NCBI GenBank assembly: GCA_963920635.1
Contig: OY987298.1
Location: 124,567,735-124,631,734, forward strand
From: Pseudeuparius sepicola
Taxonomy: Eukaryota > Arthropoda > Insecta > Coleoptera > Anthribidae
DNA length: 64,000 nt
Direction of reading: 5' to 3'
The notes under the pieces were generated by a model. It was not told the origin of the DNA, did not search any database, and saw only the letters and a program-made list of their open reading frames with translations. This document shows positions 45,893 to 58,712 of this stretch, piece after piece. The position numbers and the translations under genes are program-made. How positions within the stretch are numbered: position 1 is the first letter of the stretch; every line of letters begins with the position of its first letter.

Positions 45893-46200
45893 ATACAGGG
45901 TGTAACTAAACTGATGGTCAAAAATGAAACCACGTATTCTTGGAGCCAAAATAAGGGCACTTCTTTATATATTTTTTTCTCCTACGGGCCATAGTTTTTT
46001 TATACAGAGCGTAGAAGTTTGGAGAAAAATACACATATTTCTTAGTAATTCTAGAAGTATACGAGATATTTTCTTCAAACTTGGCGTGTCACATGAGCAG
46101 ATGAGCCGTCAAACTTAAGGTTGACATGAAGCTTCTGAGGCTCCCAGTTGCGGAGATACAGGGTGTTAGTAAAATTAATTAGTTCAGAAAAATATGAATA
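45893..46200. repeat. CAGGGTGTAAC / CAGGGTGTTAG repeat termini
   Basis: TATACAGGGTGTAACTAAAC begins at 45893 and TACAGGGTGTTAGTAAAATT at 46157, with CCCTGTA at 46201. These look like ends of further CAGGGTG-type elements, but I cannot pair them with certainty. Confidence 0.45.
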
Positions 46201-46835
46201 CCCTGTATAATCGCATTTTTTTAATTTGTTTTCAGTGGTGAATAGAATGGTTAACAAAAAGTATCTCTTAGTATTTTTTCATATTCGCAGCCGTTTCTTA
46301 ATTATTTTTAAAGAACGGCAACGCTGTAACCAACACGGTGCTTTCAACTCATGCAAGAATGGACGTAAAGCTTCCTTCTATTAATTTACTCAGCAATTAG
46401 TATAAGGTACATACGTTTATTCAGAGTGGCAAATATCTACGTATACGATAGTGTAGTGGTTAACGTTCTCTTTAATAAATACAAACAGTCGATAGTAAGG
46501 TGTGGTTGGCGAAAACCCTGCCAGAAAAAGAGAAACTTGTGAGTAAGCAAAATAAATTCTGCTGTTATTATAATTGGGTATAGGTTCTTGTTGGTGTTGT
46601 AATGGTGTAATCTTTGACGTTCTATTTATATTTGCGGATCGATTCTGAACAACTTTTTAGTAATTTTTTTTGAAAAAATGCCTTATAAGACTCGAATTTT
46701 TAGCCTCGATTGTGGCATAGCAGGTGGTTTTGACTTTGGAGTAGCCTACTCCAAAGTAGGCAACTAATTTTGGAAAAAAAAATAAGTAAGCAATAATACC
46801 ATCTACCTTTAGTAAAAATTTCGTTTAAAAAAATA

Positions 46836-46940
46836 TACAGGGAGTTCCATTCTGCAAGGTATCAAAATTTAGCAAAATAGGAATTTTAAAGGCATCTGGC
46901 GACTTGGCGAGTCAAGTGTGCCATGGAATTACTTACACCA
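46836..46940. repeat. CAGGGAGTTCCATTC family, 5' fragment
   Basis: Begins TATACAGGGAGTTCCATTCT and continues TAGGAATTTTAAAGGCATCT and GAGTCAAGTGTGCCATGGAA, as at 60479 and 16935, then is cut off. Confidence 0.7.
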
Positions 46941-47239
46941 CAAAATTAGTTTTTTAAATAAAGCTGAGGATAGTTTTTGTTATAATTGATTAGGAAATTT
47001 TTAGTGAAGGCAAAAAAGATTATTTTTCCAGTGGCGTACCATTTTTTTATTATGAAATATGATGGTTAACCACCGCCTCTCCGGCAGGTAGTAGACAGGC
47101 CGAATTATTTTTAATTTACATCATTTAATGTGTGTCTCAAATGTACCAGACATGTCTGCTGTCTTCCTTTAGGAAAAATAAAAGAAAACTTAAAAAGAAA
47201 TAAGACTTCGATATATATGTTTATATGAAAAAAAAAATC

Positions 47240-47770
47240 TACATATTTTGACATTTTCTATCGATTCTGGAAGTTATGCAGAAAAAATCGGTGGCGGGTG
47301 CGATCGATATCTCTTCCGAACGGCCTTCTTTTGTCATGATGAAAGTTGCTGTCCATGGCAATCTACGAAAACTACGGCCAAAATTAAAAAAAAAACAAAA
47401 TTTTTAAAAAGCTGTACCTTTTTTATTTCTAGAGATTCAGAAAAAAGTTTAATATAATAACTTTGGGCTCTCTTGGGATCAAAAATTAAATTATCTAGAA
47501 AAATATTATATACATAGATATAAGTAGATATTATATTATAGAAAATTATTATTTTCTGTTATGAAAATAAATTAAAAACACTTAATATTTTCAATTTAAC
47601 CTAACATGTAGGTAAAGCCATAGCAATTATCCCAAAAATGAAAAAATGAAAATGAGATGGCCATGGACAACAATTTTCATCATGACAAGAGAAGGTCGCC
47701 TGGAAGGGCTATCGATCACACCTGACACCGATTTTTTCTGTCAAAAAATAGCCGAAATAGGTACTTTCGG
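47240..47770. mobile_element. Fold-back element around 47500
   Basis: Segment 47279-47365 (AAAAATCGGTGGCGGGTG, TTTTGTCATGATGAAAGTTG) is repeated inversely at 47650-47745. The AT-rich interior has no coding. The frames at 47248 and 47646 are the two arms read in mirror. Confidence 0.65.
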
Positions 47771-47779
47771 TGAGCCCCA

Positions 47780-48240
47780 TATACAGGGTGTCCAACTGTA
47801 TAAATCCGTAACATCTTCATTTTTGGAGATAATCGCCTAAACTTTTTTTGTTTGAAAGGCCTTCAAAAACCGCTTCTTATGACCTTCCTGCCATTTTCAA
47901 AATGCAAATACAGGGCCGGCTGCAATTTTTTTATACCCCCGATTTTCACGAAAACCATTTAGCGATATTTTTATTTAAAATATGACCACACAGCGTTAAT
48001 CAGAACACCCCAAAACCCTTATATACCAAATTTGAATAAAAAATATACAGGTAGTTCCATTCTGCAGGGTGTAAAAATTGCAAAATAGGAATTTTAAAGG
48101 CATCTGCCAAGGTCAAAAGAAGCGGTTTTTGAAGGCCTTTCAAACAAAAAAAAGTTTAGGTGATTATCTCCAAAAATGAAGATTTTAGGGATTTGTACAG
48201 TTTTAAAGTTGGACACCCTGTATAGGTAAGCCACCCTGTA
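47780..48240. repeat. Two facing copies of the GGACACCCTGTAT repeat end
   Basis: ATACAGGGTGTCCAACTGTA at 47783 faces its inverse GTTGGACACCCTGTATAGG at 48210. Both carry TTTGAAAGGCCTTCAAAAACCGCTTC. A CAGGTAGTTCCATTCTGCAG terminus of the same family starts at 48045 inside. Confidence 0.65.
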
Positions 48241-49239
48241 GGTATATTATTCTTTTGTATTGACTATTCTATATCTGGCATTTTGCAAAATTTGGAAAGA
48301 AGGAAGCCAAATCATTTGGGATAACTAATGACTAATATCATCTGAAGTATGTAACCTTCTCGGCATTTCATTTTCAAGTTTGCGTAACTTGCATAAGTAC
48401 AGAAACAAATAAACGTGAAAGTCTTCATTACAATAACGTCATCATTCCTTTCCTGTATAATAAAATGTAAGGGGGTCACCGATTTGATTATTTTTTCTTG
48501 AAAGTTCCGTAACTACCCGGGTAGGCAGTTATCTATATACCTATTTAAATTTGAAGAAAATAACCAGTGGAGTGGCCAATTATTTCCAGTAATATTTTAA
48601 TTGGAATCCTTGAATTTGCTGCCGAAATCTTGTCATAATTGTCTAATTTGTTCAAACTTTCACGGGCTCCTCAGAAAGATGATTAATTAGATTAATATAT
48701 CTGTTAACCTGAAATATATTACTCTTCTTTTCGCTTGGGGGAAATTGGCTGCTTTCAAGGTGGTCCACGCTGCTAGGCAGTGTTTAAAATTCATAATTGT
48801 ATTAGGACAGTGATTACTAATTAGGTGCACAGCTATTGGTGTGTGAAGTAGTATTATAGGTAGGTATACTATTATATTATCGTCGAATGAATGAATGAAT
48901 ATTTCAATCAGTAATTCCTGTGGATATTTAATACAGACCTGGACCAATACTATATTAACGCAAATAACCCTGTTTCAAGCGATCGCCACTGGCGACACAA
49001 CAAAAAAAAATCGACAAGATGGATTAATGTTAAAAACAACATTGTTGCAGAATATTTTATAAAACAAAACACGGAAGTTTAACACGTTTACACGAAATAT
49101 TATTTATAAACATTTGCATAAGAAAGGAGAGTCTAAAAAGCATTCAAGAGTATTTTGGAACCGTTAGGTTTGAAATGAAGTTCTAGCTTTAGCGTAAGTG
49201 AGCGTAGAACGCATTAGATTTTCAGTTTCTTCTTTATTA
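48241..49239. other. No recognised gene
   Basis: AT-rich, with a short (GAAT)n microsatellite at 48885-48900. The small minus-strand frame at 48687-48947 is unrecognised. Confidence 0.4.
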
Positions 49240-49445
49240 CAAATTTTACTATATTCATTCTTGCATACGTTACAAAATACTCTTTCAAAATGATCTCTAT
49301 TGACGCTTTTTCAACTGGTTGAACAGATCATTTCGTAATTAAAAAATAGTGTTCATTCTTCTGCAATTTAAGTAATGATCTGTGCATACAATTTTCTTCA
49401 TGTGCATGTAAATTTCATATTATCACAAATAAATTTAAACAAGCC
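49240..49445 (-). repeat. Dispersed repeat, copy 2 of 2
   Basis: Inverse of 785-985; see that entry. This copy keeps an extra AGATCATTACTTAAATTGCAG stretch. Confidence 0.7.
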
Positions 49446-51449
49446 ATAAAAACTTTGTTAATATGACACAACTGCGAACTACTAACAGCAAAGAATTATC
49501 GTAAAAAGAACGTAATTTGTAATAAACTTGCATATTTAACATATGGGACATTCTAAGTGTGAAAAACTGACATACCTACCTATAACAACAGAACAATAGC
49601 CCTCTATTATAATATAACCTATAATATTAGTGTTGGTCCAGCATAGACCTATTGTTTTTTTATATATCTATGTTATTTAAGGGCTTAAACCAATGGCAGT
49701 GGGCGACTATAGGTACTACCATAACAACTGAAATTATGTGGAAGTGGAAAGTCAGTAGGATTTTGTTGCCAGACTATTCTATACCCAAAATTTTTCCCAA
49801 TAGACCTAGACCATAAGCAGCAATACCGCGAATCTAAATTTTTCCTAGCTCTCTTGACTATCAGCGGTTTTTATATGTATATGCGCTATTGTTCCGAATC
49901 GAATCGACATGTGGATACACTCTCCAAATCATTGTAGATTAATTGCCTTCCTTTGCTTACCTTCCTTTGATCAGCGCTCCAAAAGATAAATTCGAATAAA
50001 AACTCGTTTTTTTTCTAAATAAAAGTACATAATCCACAACATTCACGACTTTTTAGGCATCCAGTTTACAGGGATATTATTTAAAGATTGCCCACCCCTT
50101 AATTTTTTAAATTTTGGACCTAAAAAATGACAACATGTACATTGTACATCATCAAACATAAAATAAATCTTTTTTAAATACTATCCTACTATTTTAACTT
50201 GTTTAAGACATAATTTTGTCCAGTTTTAACCGATCTCAAAAAATGAAACGAAACAGACCTGTGTTTCTGACAAAAGCGCCTTTTAAATAAGGTATCATAA
50301 GAAGGGCACTCCGCAGTTTAGGATGGTGGGATTAGAGGGTAAGTGCGGATTGATTTCACATGAATAGGATTGAAAAAGTTGCAGTAAAAAAGCTGTGCAC
50401 CTACTTTGAAATGAGGTGAGCACTACAGATTAATTTGGTTCAGTACTATTTTGCTGTTAAGTCTTCCTAGTCCTAGTCCTAGGGTGAGCGAATTTTCATG
50501 TTAAAGTAAGATTAAGACTATTTTGGGTGTTGAAATAAAAAAAAAAGTTTTTTCTTAATTTCTCAACCATACTTATCTATCAGCCTAAAATTTGACATGG
50601 AGTAGGTATAAAAGAGCATAGTTTTCAATAATACACGATTTATTTCGTTCTACGAATGATTTTTTTCCAAAGTAGTTAGGAATATACCTTTTTTGATTTC
50701 CCCTAGTCAATATCAATAATGACAACTTTTTTGGTTGAAATCAAAAATAAATTTCTTTTCAAAAATAAAATTGCCCAAATCTAATAATATGTTACATGAG
50801 AGCTTGTACTTCATAAAAAAGGTTCGTGTTCACCACCGCAATCTAAACATGGAAACGAACTCTTGACCGTTTCACATGTTTATCTTTTGATGCCTACAAC
50901 TCGATTTAGTGAAAGTAACAGCTTCCAAATCTTCTCTTTGTAAAAGTCAAGTAAACATACTTGGTGAAGGTTTAAAGAGGCGCAAACCGTATTCATTAAT
51001 GTCGAAATTATATAATAAAGACTTAACAGTTAAATTAATATGCCAAGTAAACAAAAACCACTTGATTTAATTACATGCGACGGAGACATACCTAGCTCAT
51101 CGATTTCGACAACGGCGGAAGTTACTTGTTTTGTTAATTAAATTTCTTAATTTTTGATATCGTTATGCCGTCATGTAAGCACTTAAAAGTCCCTTTCCGT
51201 TTTGCGGTTCTCACTGTATATCTATTATTTAGGTAAGTGTATATAATTATCAGTATACTACACACTTCTTACAGAGACAAACAAATCTAATTTACTTGTA
51301 AGTACATATAAAAATAAAATGATAAAAGATAAAATACAAATAATATAATAAAAATATAATGATTCTTATAATCGTCATGACGAGAATATTTAAAAAATGC
51401 GAAAGTATACAGTTGAAACCTTGTCTATCCGTTGAAAGTATCTATACGC
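49446..51449. other. No recognised gene over 2 kb
   Basis: AT-rich intergenic or intronic DNA with no inverted repeat, splice-flanked frame or family motif that I can support. Confidence 0.4.
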
Positions 51450-52130
51450 TTGAAAAAATATGAAAAATGAACTACTCAAACGTGGTCATGTGACTTTCAT
51501 TATCTGTCAAAAATGACATGTAAAAAATATATTGCCAAAAATAGATTTATCTATTTGTTAAAATATCAAAAAGTTTTACTTGAAAAAGCTGTTTCTTTTT
51601 CAATTTTACGCAGGTGTACCAAATTTGAACGCTCTAATAAAATATTTAGTTAGAATAAAAGCAATTGGTAGATAATAATTATTTGTTCCATAAAAGTCAA
51701 GAACTTTCCTTAGATACGTAAAATAGTTTGATGATGTTTTAATTTATTATCAGTTTGGCATCAATTTAGAACTGGGAAACGTCATGCAAATAAAACTTAA
51801 TTGCTAGACTTTACAGTAAACGTAATTAGTAATAAAAAGTTAATAGAATGATCAACCTTGTGATATAAAAAAGTTTTTACGAAGTTACAAGTTTTTACAA
51901 TATCACAAATTTCATAAATAGTAAAAATTGGCAAAAAACGAAATCTTTTATCAGAGCAGAGCGTTCAAATTTGGCACATTTACGTAAAATTGAAAAAGTA
52001 ACAACTTTTTCAAGTAAAACTTTTTGATATTTTAAGAAATAAACCCAGTTTTGGCAACAGTTTTTTAAACATTTTTGACAGATAACGAAAGTCACATGAT
52101 TAGGTTTGAGTGGGTCATTTTTTAAAATTA
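51450..52130. mobile_element. Fold-back MITE
   Basis: The left arm GTCATGTGACTTTCATTATC and TTTTACTTGAAAAAGCTGTT have inverse partners at 52070-52110 and 52005-52020. GAACGCTCTAATAAA and its inverse near 51955 lie deeper. About 680 bp with imperfect pairing. Confidence 0.65.
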
Positions 52131-53212
52131 ATTTTCAAAATCAAACATTAATTAAAAATTTCCCCACTATGGTGCGAATTTTTTGGAGGACACTGTATAG
52201 GTGGTTCCATTTGAAAAAAAAAAACGTATGTTTGGTTTTTCACGTTTTTTTTTGCAACACAGGTGTTTGGTATCTACAACTTTTATACGAAACATTTTTT
52301 TAAAGAGAGTTAAGGGGTGGCAGTTTTCGCTGGGACACCCGTGTACCTCCGTCTGGAATCGTTTATCTTGTTTATAATATTATTACTCAGATGGCCAACA
52401 ATCTACTTCGTTTTTACTCATGGTCATGGTAATTTATGATAATCGCATTTGACTTTCTTTCGCCTAATTTCATGTTAAGCTTTTAAACACACTGTTCATA
52501 TAAATCGAATTTTCTAATCTACATGGCAAATCGATATTTAAAGAGATATCATAACACATGAAGAAGGCTAAAAATTAATGACCGCATCGAACTCCATTGT
52601 GACACCGATCATTTATTCCAGGAGGATCAAGCAGATATGAGAGACCAGTCGAATTAAAAAGTGATTTGAGAAGGAAAGTGCAATAAAACAAAGCAGACGT
52701 TTTCAAATTGCGTCCACTTCATTGACATTATCGTTTTGTTCACGCACGCACAGATAGATTTCTGTTGCACTTGCAGTTTTTGAGAAACAAATAATTTGTA
52801 GGGAAGAGGAAGCGAACATGGTTGTAAACAGTGGCGTGCCCATGGCGGTTCAACCCCCCCCCCCCCGAGCAGGTTAAATTTTCAAACGAAAAGTGAAGAA
52901 AAAAATGGAAAACAAAAGAAAAACCGAAAAACTACTCTACTAAACTACTCTATTAAACAAAAATGTTATCTTTTGTGAGTTAAAACAAATGCACACTTTG
53001 TAGTCTAAAAACGGATATTCGGATAACGATAATAATTGCACTGTACAGTTCTCCTTCTACGGCGTAGCTACAGGGGTAGGGGTACAGAATACAGATGATC
53101 AAATATATCTGTACCGTCAAATGGGACAAATCGGGACGCTGCGCTGGGGTCAATCGGGACTCGGGGCAAACAGGTTTTCGGGAAAATAACTCGCCGCGGT
53201 GTCGCGAGGCTA

Positions 53213-54034
53213 ATCCCATATAGCAAAATTACATTGGCGGAATATTCTGATAATATTTTTTCAGAGAACATGCATATTGTAGGAATATTCATAAAAACTG
53301 TAGAAACATTATCTGAACATTCAGGCAACATTCAGGTGTTTCACGTATTATAAATATCCACAAATATTCATTGAAGATTAATTTGAAACTTCAGAAGCAT
53401 TTTTGTATGTTCTATGTATATCCGTTTAATATTCACGTGTAAATTGTAAAATAAAAAAAACGCTAACGCCTGGTGCAGGGTTCGAACCTACGAGCATCGA
53501 TTTACAAGTTCAACGGTCTGCCCAACTGAGCCATCGACGTACTTGGAAATATTAGCTAAAAATAGTGTAAGCTAGAATCTCGGTGACGTCATGATATTCC
53601 AGTTATCGCCACTCGTGAACATTGATAAGATAAATATATCGTGAATGTCTTATATACAACCATTTGTGAACATTCATAAGATATTTGCTGTATGAATATA
53701 CTATTTAACATGTTCCAGCAATATTCCAAAATTGCACATTCCTAAGGTGAACGTGCCTGTAATGTACTTAAGTTAAATGTTCAATTTGTAAATATTTATA
53801 GGAACCACTAAGTTAGGAATATGTTACACAAGATATTGTGGAAATATACATCATTTGGACATTTTCATCTAATATATATGTATCTGCGCTCAACAAATAT
53901 CTTGGTTATATTATGCACTTACTGAACATATTTCGTAAAATATTGTAACAATGTTTTATAAATACGGGGGAATATTTTTTGCACATTAGGAACTTATTTT
54001 GTATATTCAAAAAATATTAGTTGCTATATGGGAT
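53213..54034. mobile_element. TIR-bounded AT-rich element carrying a tRNA-like sequence
   Basis: The exact 14-bp inverted ends ATCCCATATAGCAA enclose 822 bp dominated by variants of GAATATTCATAAGATATT. A tRNA-like sequence with both pol III boxes lies inside at 53464-53540. No target-site duplication recognised. Confidence 0.55.
53464..53540 (-). tRNA. tRNA-like sequence, possible tRNA-Thr(TGT) pseudogene
   Basis: Minus strand: A box TGGCTCAGTTGG, an anticodon loop reading CTTGTAA (T33, anticodon TGT, A37), T arm GTAGG-TTCGAAC-CCTGC and B box GGTTCGAACCC. A run of eight T follows at 53460-53453, a standard pol III terminator. The acceptor stem does not pair, and the anticodon stem needs wobble pairs and one mismatch, so a pseudogene or SINE head is more likely than a working tRNA. 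Confidence 0.5.
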
Positions 54035-54729
54035 GTTTTCAGGTCGGATAGTAGTCGGAACTCTTAGTCCAAGTCCAAATCCAAAAAAACGAAAACTTGA
54101 TTTTGGATTGTGGGTTTATTAAAATCAGTTTTGTTCCATTTTAAGAATAGTTTTTTTTTAATTTTTAGTACATTTTTTAACCACCAGTCTTAGTTTTTTC
54201 TCCCCCCCCTCCCATTCTCCCTCCCCTAAACCTCCATTCACTTAACCCCTGAACCCCCCCCCCAGACACAATTTCTGGGCACACCACTGGTTGTAAACTA
54301 AATATTTTCGTTTCCGACAAGATTAAAATAAATAAATATACTGGTACTACAGGAAATCCCAAGGAGTGAGGAGCTATAGGTATCCATTTATACTTTTTTA
54401 ATGTTAGGTATTACAAGCAAGTAGTAGGTAATTTAAGTAAACCTTTTATATCCATGTAGGTATATAAATGTTCTGTCTACGACTCTACGATCTACGATCT
54501 AAAAAATTTCAGAAACCGAAAAAGTGGTCAGCACACGAACCACCTCTACTAATAATAATATATTATGTTATTTTGAACGCGAAAAGACCAAATCCGGAAT
54601 TCAGAAATATTCATAAGAGACTAGTATAGTCAATCCAGAACGGTTATCATCGTCGACGGCATATAAAAAAAAATTCTGGTAGGTAAAGTCTGGTTTTAAC
54701 ACAGAAAAAATATATAGTTCCTATAGCTA

Positions 54730-55227
54730 CAGTGTGTCCCAATTTGATACTGGACACCTTAGAAATATATGAAGGGCAAAGAAAACAAATGATCTCTATT
54801 TTTTTATTGGTAGTCCCAAGGGAGAGTATCTCATAGGCGGTGGTATTTGGATGGGGTAATTATTTCATGGCCTGCTATGATTTTTTAAAATAGCAAATTT
54901 TCGAGAAACCTCATTTGGAATTTTTTTACCACTAAATTTTATTAAGAAAACTTGTTCAGAATGAAAAACTCACTGGATTCGCAAAAGTTCAAAAGTCTAT
55001 TCTCTAGGCCTGCTTTGATTTTTAGATTTAAAAAAATCCCTAATAGGGTTTCTTGAAAATCTGCAATTTTAAAAAATCATAGCAGGCCATGAAATAATTA
55101 CCCTATCCATATACCACCGCCTACGAGATACTCTCCCTTAGGACTACCAATAAAAAAATAGAGACCATTTGTTTCCCTTGCTCTTCATATATTTCTGAAG
55201 TGTCCAGTATCAAATTGGGACACACTG
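54730..55227. mobile_element. Fold-back MITE, CAGTGTGTCCC ends, TA target
   Basis: The ends CAGTGTGTCCCAATTTGATA and its complement lie between TA dinucleotides. Arms of about 200 bp share GAGAGTATCTC, CATGGCCTGCTATGATTTTT and AATTATTTCATGGCC. 498 bp, non-coding. Confidence 0.85.
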
Positions 55228-56341
55228 TATATAACTAGGGACATTTTGAATCAAATTACTTATTCTAAAAACAACTATAGGCATAGTATAAATGAAGTCA
55301 CTTGAAATAGCAATAATATATAATTTTTATTTAAATGCTCTAAAAAATAATAAAATAAACTTTGAAATAATTCAAACAAAAGCAAACAAATAATTTTGTT
55401 ACACACAAAACAACACCACAAAAAAATCCTTACACAAAACCAAAATCCGTAAAATAAAGCGCAATCCTTATTTCGGTGCACGGCACTAGGGTTATACTGG
55501 CCTAAGTGGCCCACGTCGACACCTGCTCCATGGATCTCCGAAATGCCGACCAATCAAATCGCTACGCTCGCTTTCTTATTGCCTCCTTGACTAGGTCGAC
55601 GTCGACAGCATAAAAACCTTTGAATTTTATACGAGTGATTTCTAGTTCATTTATATTATACTAGCCGTTGTTTGGAAAATCAAGAAAATGTGATAGTTTG
55701 CATTCTGGAAAAAATCCCGCGTATCGATGCCATTTTTAAAATAAAGTTCAAATTAATATGGCTCCTAAATTCCTTCTTTTTCAAAACGAGCACTGTTGAA
55801 TTATGCACCAAAAGCCAAAGCACGTGCTTTTTTCTACAATGGAAAGCACTATGCTAAGGACCACGTTGTATATGTCCCGTTTTTAAATGAAAAATGGAAA
55901 ACATATGAAAAATTCTTTCTTTAGTGACATGTTAATATCTTTTTTTCTAATTGGATATTTGTCGTCTTCTTCACAGTCTACAGTCTACTACAGTCTTCAC
56001 AGTATGAATAAGTGGTCAATCCAGTTAACTTAACAGATATAATTTCATATCCATCCTAGATAGGATATATCTAAATCAACCAAGGTTAACATTTCTCCAA
56101 ACCGTGTTGAAAAACCAAACAGTCCTTTTATTTTATAACAAAATGTCAAATATCCATTTAGTAACTATTAACCGCAGAAAAAATATACTGTACAACTCGA
56201 ACGATATGAACTCTGCCTCGGAAAAAGCTTTTGCCGATCATTGATGCCCATTGTCCGATCTTGACCCATAAGACATTATTTCTGGCCAAAAATTCTCCAC
56301 ATAGTGTATATTTTCTGATTGGTCGTAAATAATAGTTATTT
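55228..56341. other. No recognised gene
   Basis: A GC-richer patch at 55470-55570 (CCACGTCGACACCTGCTCC) is open on the minus strand for a short distance but is unrecognised. The rest is AT-rich. Confidence 0.4.
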
Positions 56342-56462
56342 ATGTACCAAGGCACTGAAGTTAAACTTTTTATGACTCATGTGGAATTTAGTTGCCGAGG
56401 CCTCTGGCCGAGGCAAATAAACCACATGAGTCATAAAAAGAACTTCAGTGCCGAGGTACATA
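56342..56462. repeat. Large palindrome with GCCGAGGC centre
   Basis: Arms ATGTACCAAGGCACTGAAGT and CTTTTTATGACTCATGTGG pair with CCACATGAGTCATAAAAAG and CTTCAGTGCCGAGGTACAT around a GCCGAGGCCTCTGGCCGAGGC centre. It abuts the dispersed repeat at 56465 and is absent at the matching edge of the 45405 copy. Confidence 0.75.
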
Positions 56463-56464
56463 TT

Positions 56465-56945
56465 ATATTTTTTTTGAAATCGGAAAAAAAATGTTTTATT
56501 AGGCAAGAAAATAATAATAAGGGATCACCTACCCAACTGAATACGCGCGGCGTTGCTTGACTTTGACGATCGCTCTATAACCTAGGTCAAGTAAGACAAG
56601 ACACGGCACCTTCGAACAGAAAAACCAAACTGCTGCTTCTTGTGCAGCCTCCATAACAAATCTATTGATATTCAAACCTACTAAAATATGTATACTGAAG
56701 GATTGCGCTTCTATAGGTAATAAATTCGCAATGTGTACGAAAAGTTAAATGGGCCTTTATCGGCCGGGTTTTGAATATTTCGTCTCTTTTGACGGGCGAT
56801 TACTCCGTGTCTGACGTTTGATGTTTAAATCTCGCCAAGGCCTACTTATTGAAAAAATCGTACAATAATGAAGCCCTTTATTGTACGATTTCTGAGCTTT
56901 TAATGACGACTTTGGGTCACTTCACTACCAATTTCAAGAAAAAAT
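56465..56945 (-). repeat. ~490-bp dispersed repeat, copy 2
   Basis: Inverse of 45405-45885, 11 kb away; see that entry. Confidence 0.8.
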
Positions 56946-57159
56946 AATTACCTATGTGCCCATAGTTAACATAGCGAAATACAAAGTTGCTTCGTCTTTC
57001 TTTCATTCATATAAACAGTGTTTGACTTTGAAAATTCAAATCTTCTCTTTGACAAGCTTTTATTTACTTCACCTTTTTAGTATGTGGTCAAATCTTACAA
57101 CTGAATTTTAAACCAGTTCCACCCAACCGATTGACCTGAAACTTTGCAAACACTTTGTT

Positions 57160-57425
57160 CAAAATGGCCGCAGCTCCAAGATGGCGGATTACCCTTTTCA
57201 TTTGCCACCCCCTTGATATGGATATCAAATGAAAGGGTTTGACGAGTAGGTATACAGCATTATAAGGTGAGTGGCGTAATACTAAATCCAATATGGGGGT
57301 CGTCCCAAGATGGCAGATTACCTATTTCTTCACAACCCCCTTGACATGGGTTTCAAATGAAAGTGTTTGTCAAGCAGAATACGTAACGTCATTCTAATTT
57401 CAATATGGCGGATTTCCCATAATGG
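57160..57425. repeat. 'ATGGCGGATTA' tandem repeat family, copy 2
   Basis: Two units of about 130 bp: CAAGATGGCGGATTACC / CAAGATGGCAGATTACC, then CACCCCCTTGATATGG / AACCCCCTTGACATGG, then TCAAATGAAAGGGTTTG / TTCAAATGAAAGTGTTTG. Opposite orientation to 41806-41995. Confidence 0.75.
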
Positions 57426-57639
57426 TAGCTCAAAAGTCACCGGAAAAAGATAATAATGAATACATTAATATATACTAAATTTGTTTTCAAAAAACTTGTC
57501 GCCCCAATTGTAAAGGAAATGCATACTTAGGTAAGTGCTTGCTTATCAACCAATCACTAATAATAGTAATAACCTTTATTGGTTATGATTGCTGATATAA
57601 ATCGGATATAACAAGTCAACATTAAAGATAATAATAAAT

Positions 57640-58428
57640 TCGATAAAAAATATATTTAAAAAAAAAATGGTTTAAATAAAACTTACAGTGTGACGTATTC
57701 TGCATAATTCTATCAAGTCGATTTTGTTTTACCCCTCATAATGTGGTTGCTATGGCAACGAACTTTTTTTTAATGGGATCATATCTTTTTTAATCGATTT
57801 TTGGAATCAGCTACTCATTCTGCATACAACAGCATAAAAAATAAGGAAAATTTTGAGAAATAAATTATTTTTATTTTTCCGGTTTAATAGTGGACGTTAT
57901 CAGTAAACTCGGTGGAGGCAAAAAATATGCTACATTAAAATTGTTTGATGGTTTTGCTTCTTTTCTTTTTGCTTTTCTTTTAAAAACATTCTCATTGGTC
58001 GATAAATTTAATCAGTACCTAGCTATTTTATGTCCTGCAAGTTAAAATGTTACATTTAACTGAATTCGAAAGATTTACCATTCTCATTATGGCAGAACCA
58101 TCAAACAATTTTAAAATAGCATATTTTTTGCCTCCATCGAGTTTACTGATAACGTCCACTATTAAACCGGAAAAATAAAAATAATTTATTTCTCAAAATT
58201 TTCCTTATGTAACCTATAGGTTTTTTTATGCTGTTGTATGCAGAATAAGTAGCTGATTCCAAAAATCGATTAAAAAAGATATGATCCCATTAAAAAAAAG
58301 TTCGTTGCCATAGCAACCACATTATGAGGGGTAAAACAAAATCGACTTGAGAGAATTATGCAGAATAGGTCACACTGTAAGTTTTATTTAAACCATTTTT
58401 TTTCAAATATATTTTTTAAGAATATATA
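57640..58428. mobile_element. Fold-back MITE, TTACAGTGTGAC ends
   Basis: Arms of about 370 bp centre near 58035 and share TTCTGCATAATTCT, GTTGCTATGGCAACGAAC, CGGTTTAATAGTGGACGTTA and CAAACAATTTTAA. Similarity extends about 35 bp outside the CAGTGTG word, so the true ends are the AATATATTT.AAAAAAAA segments. Confidence 0.8.
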
Positions 58429-58712
58429 AGCATTATTCCATACATATGGGGCACCCGTATACACATAAATACTAGTATAGAGTTTAACATATAATGCAAA
58501 AGGCAAAACTGCTTAAAATGGATTTGATTTGAGAGAATCAGTAAGGAAAATCTGTCACTGTCTGATGGTCTATTTGACAAAATCCTGGGACCGTCACTGA
58601 GTAACGTCTCCAACGATGAATGGTGTCACATTTGGGAGTAAACATCTTGGAAAAATTCGGGGAAACAAAGTTGGGAAACAAAATAATTCATTGATTTATA
58701 TCGGCCACTTAC

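Noticed and set aside
49640..49675. Possible further CATAGAC-type palindrome
   Set aside because: Arms pair only partially and no direct repeat flanks it.
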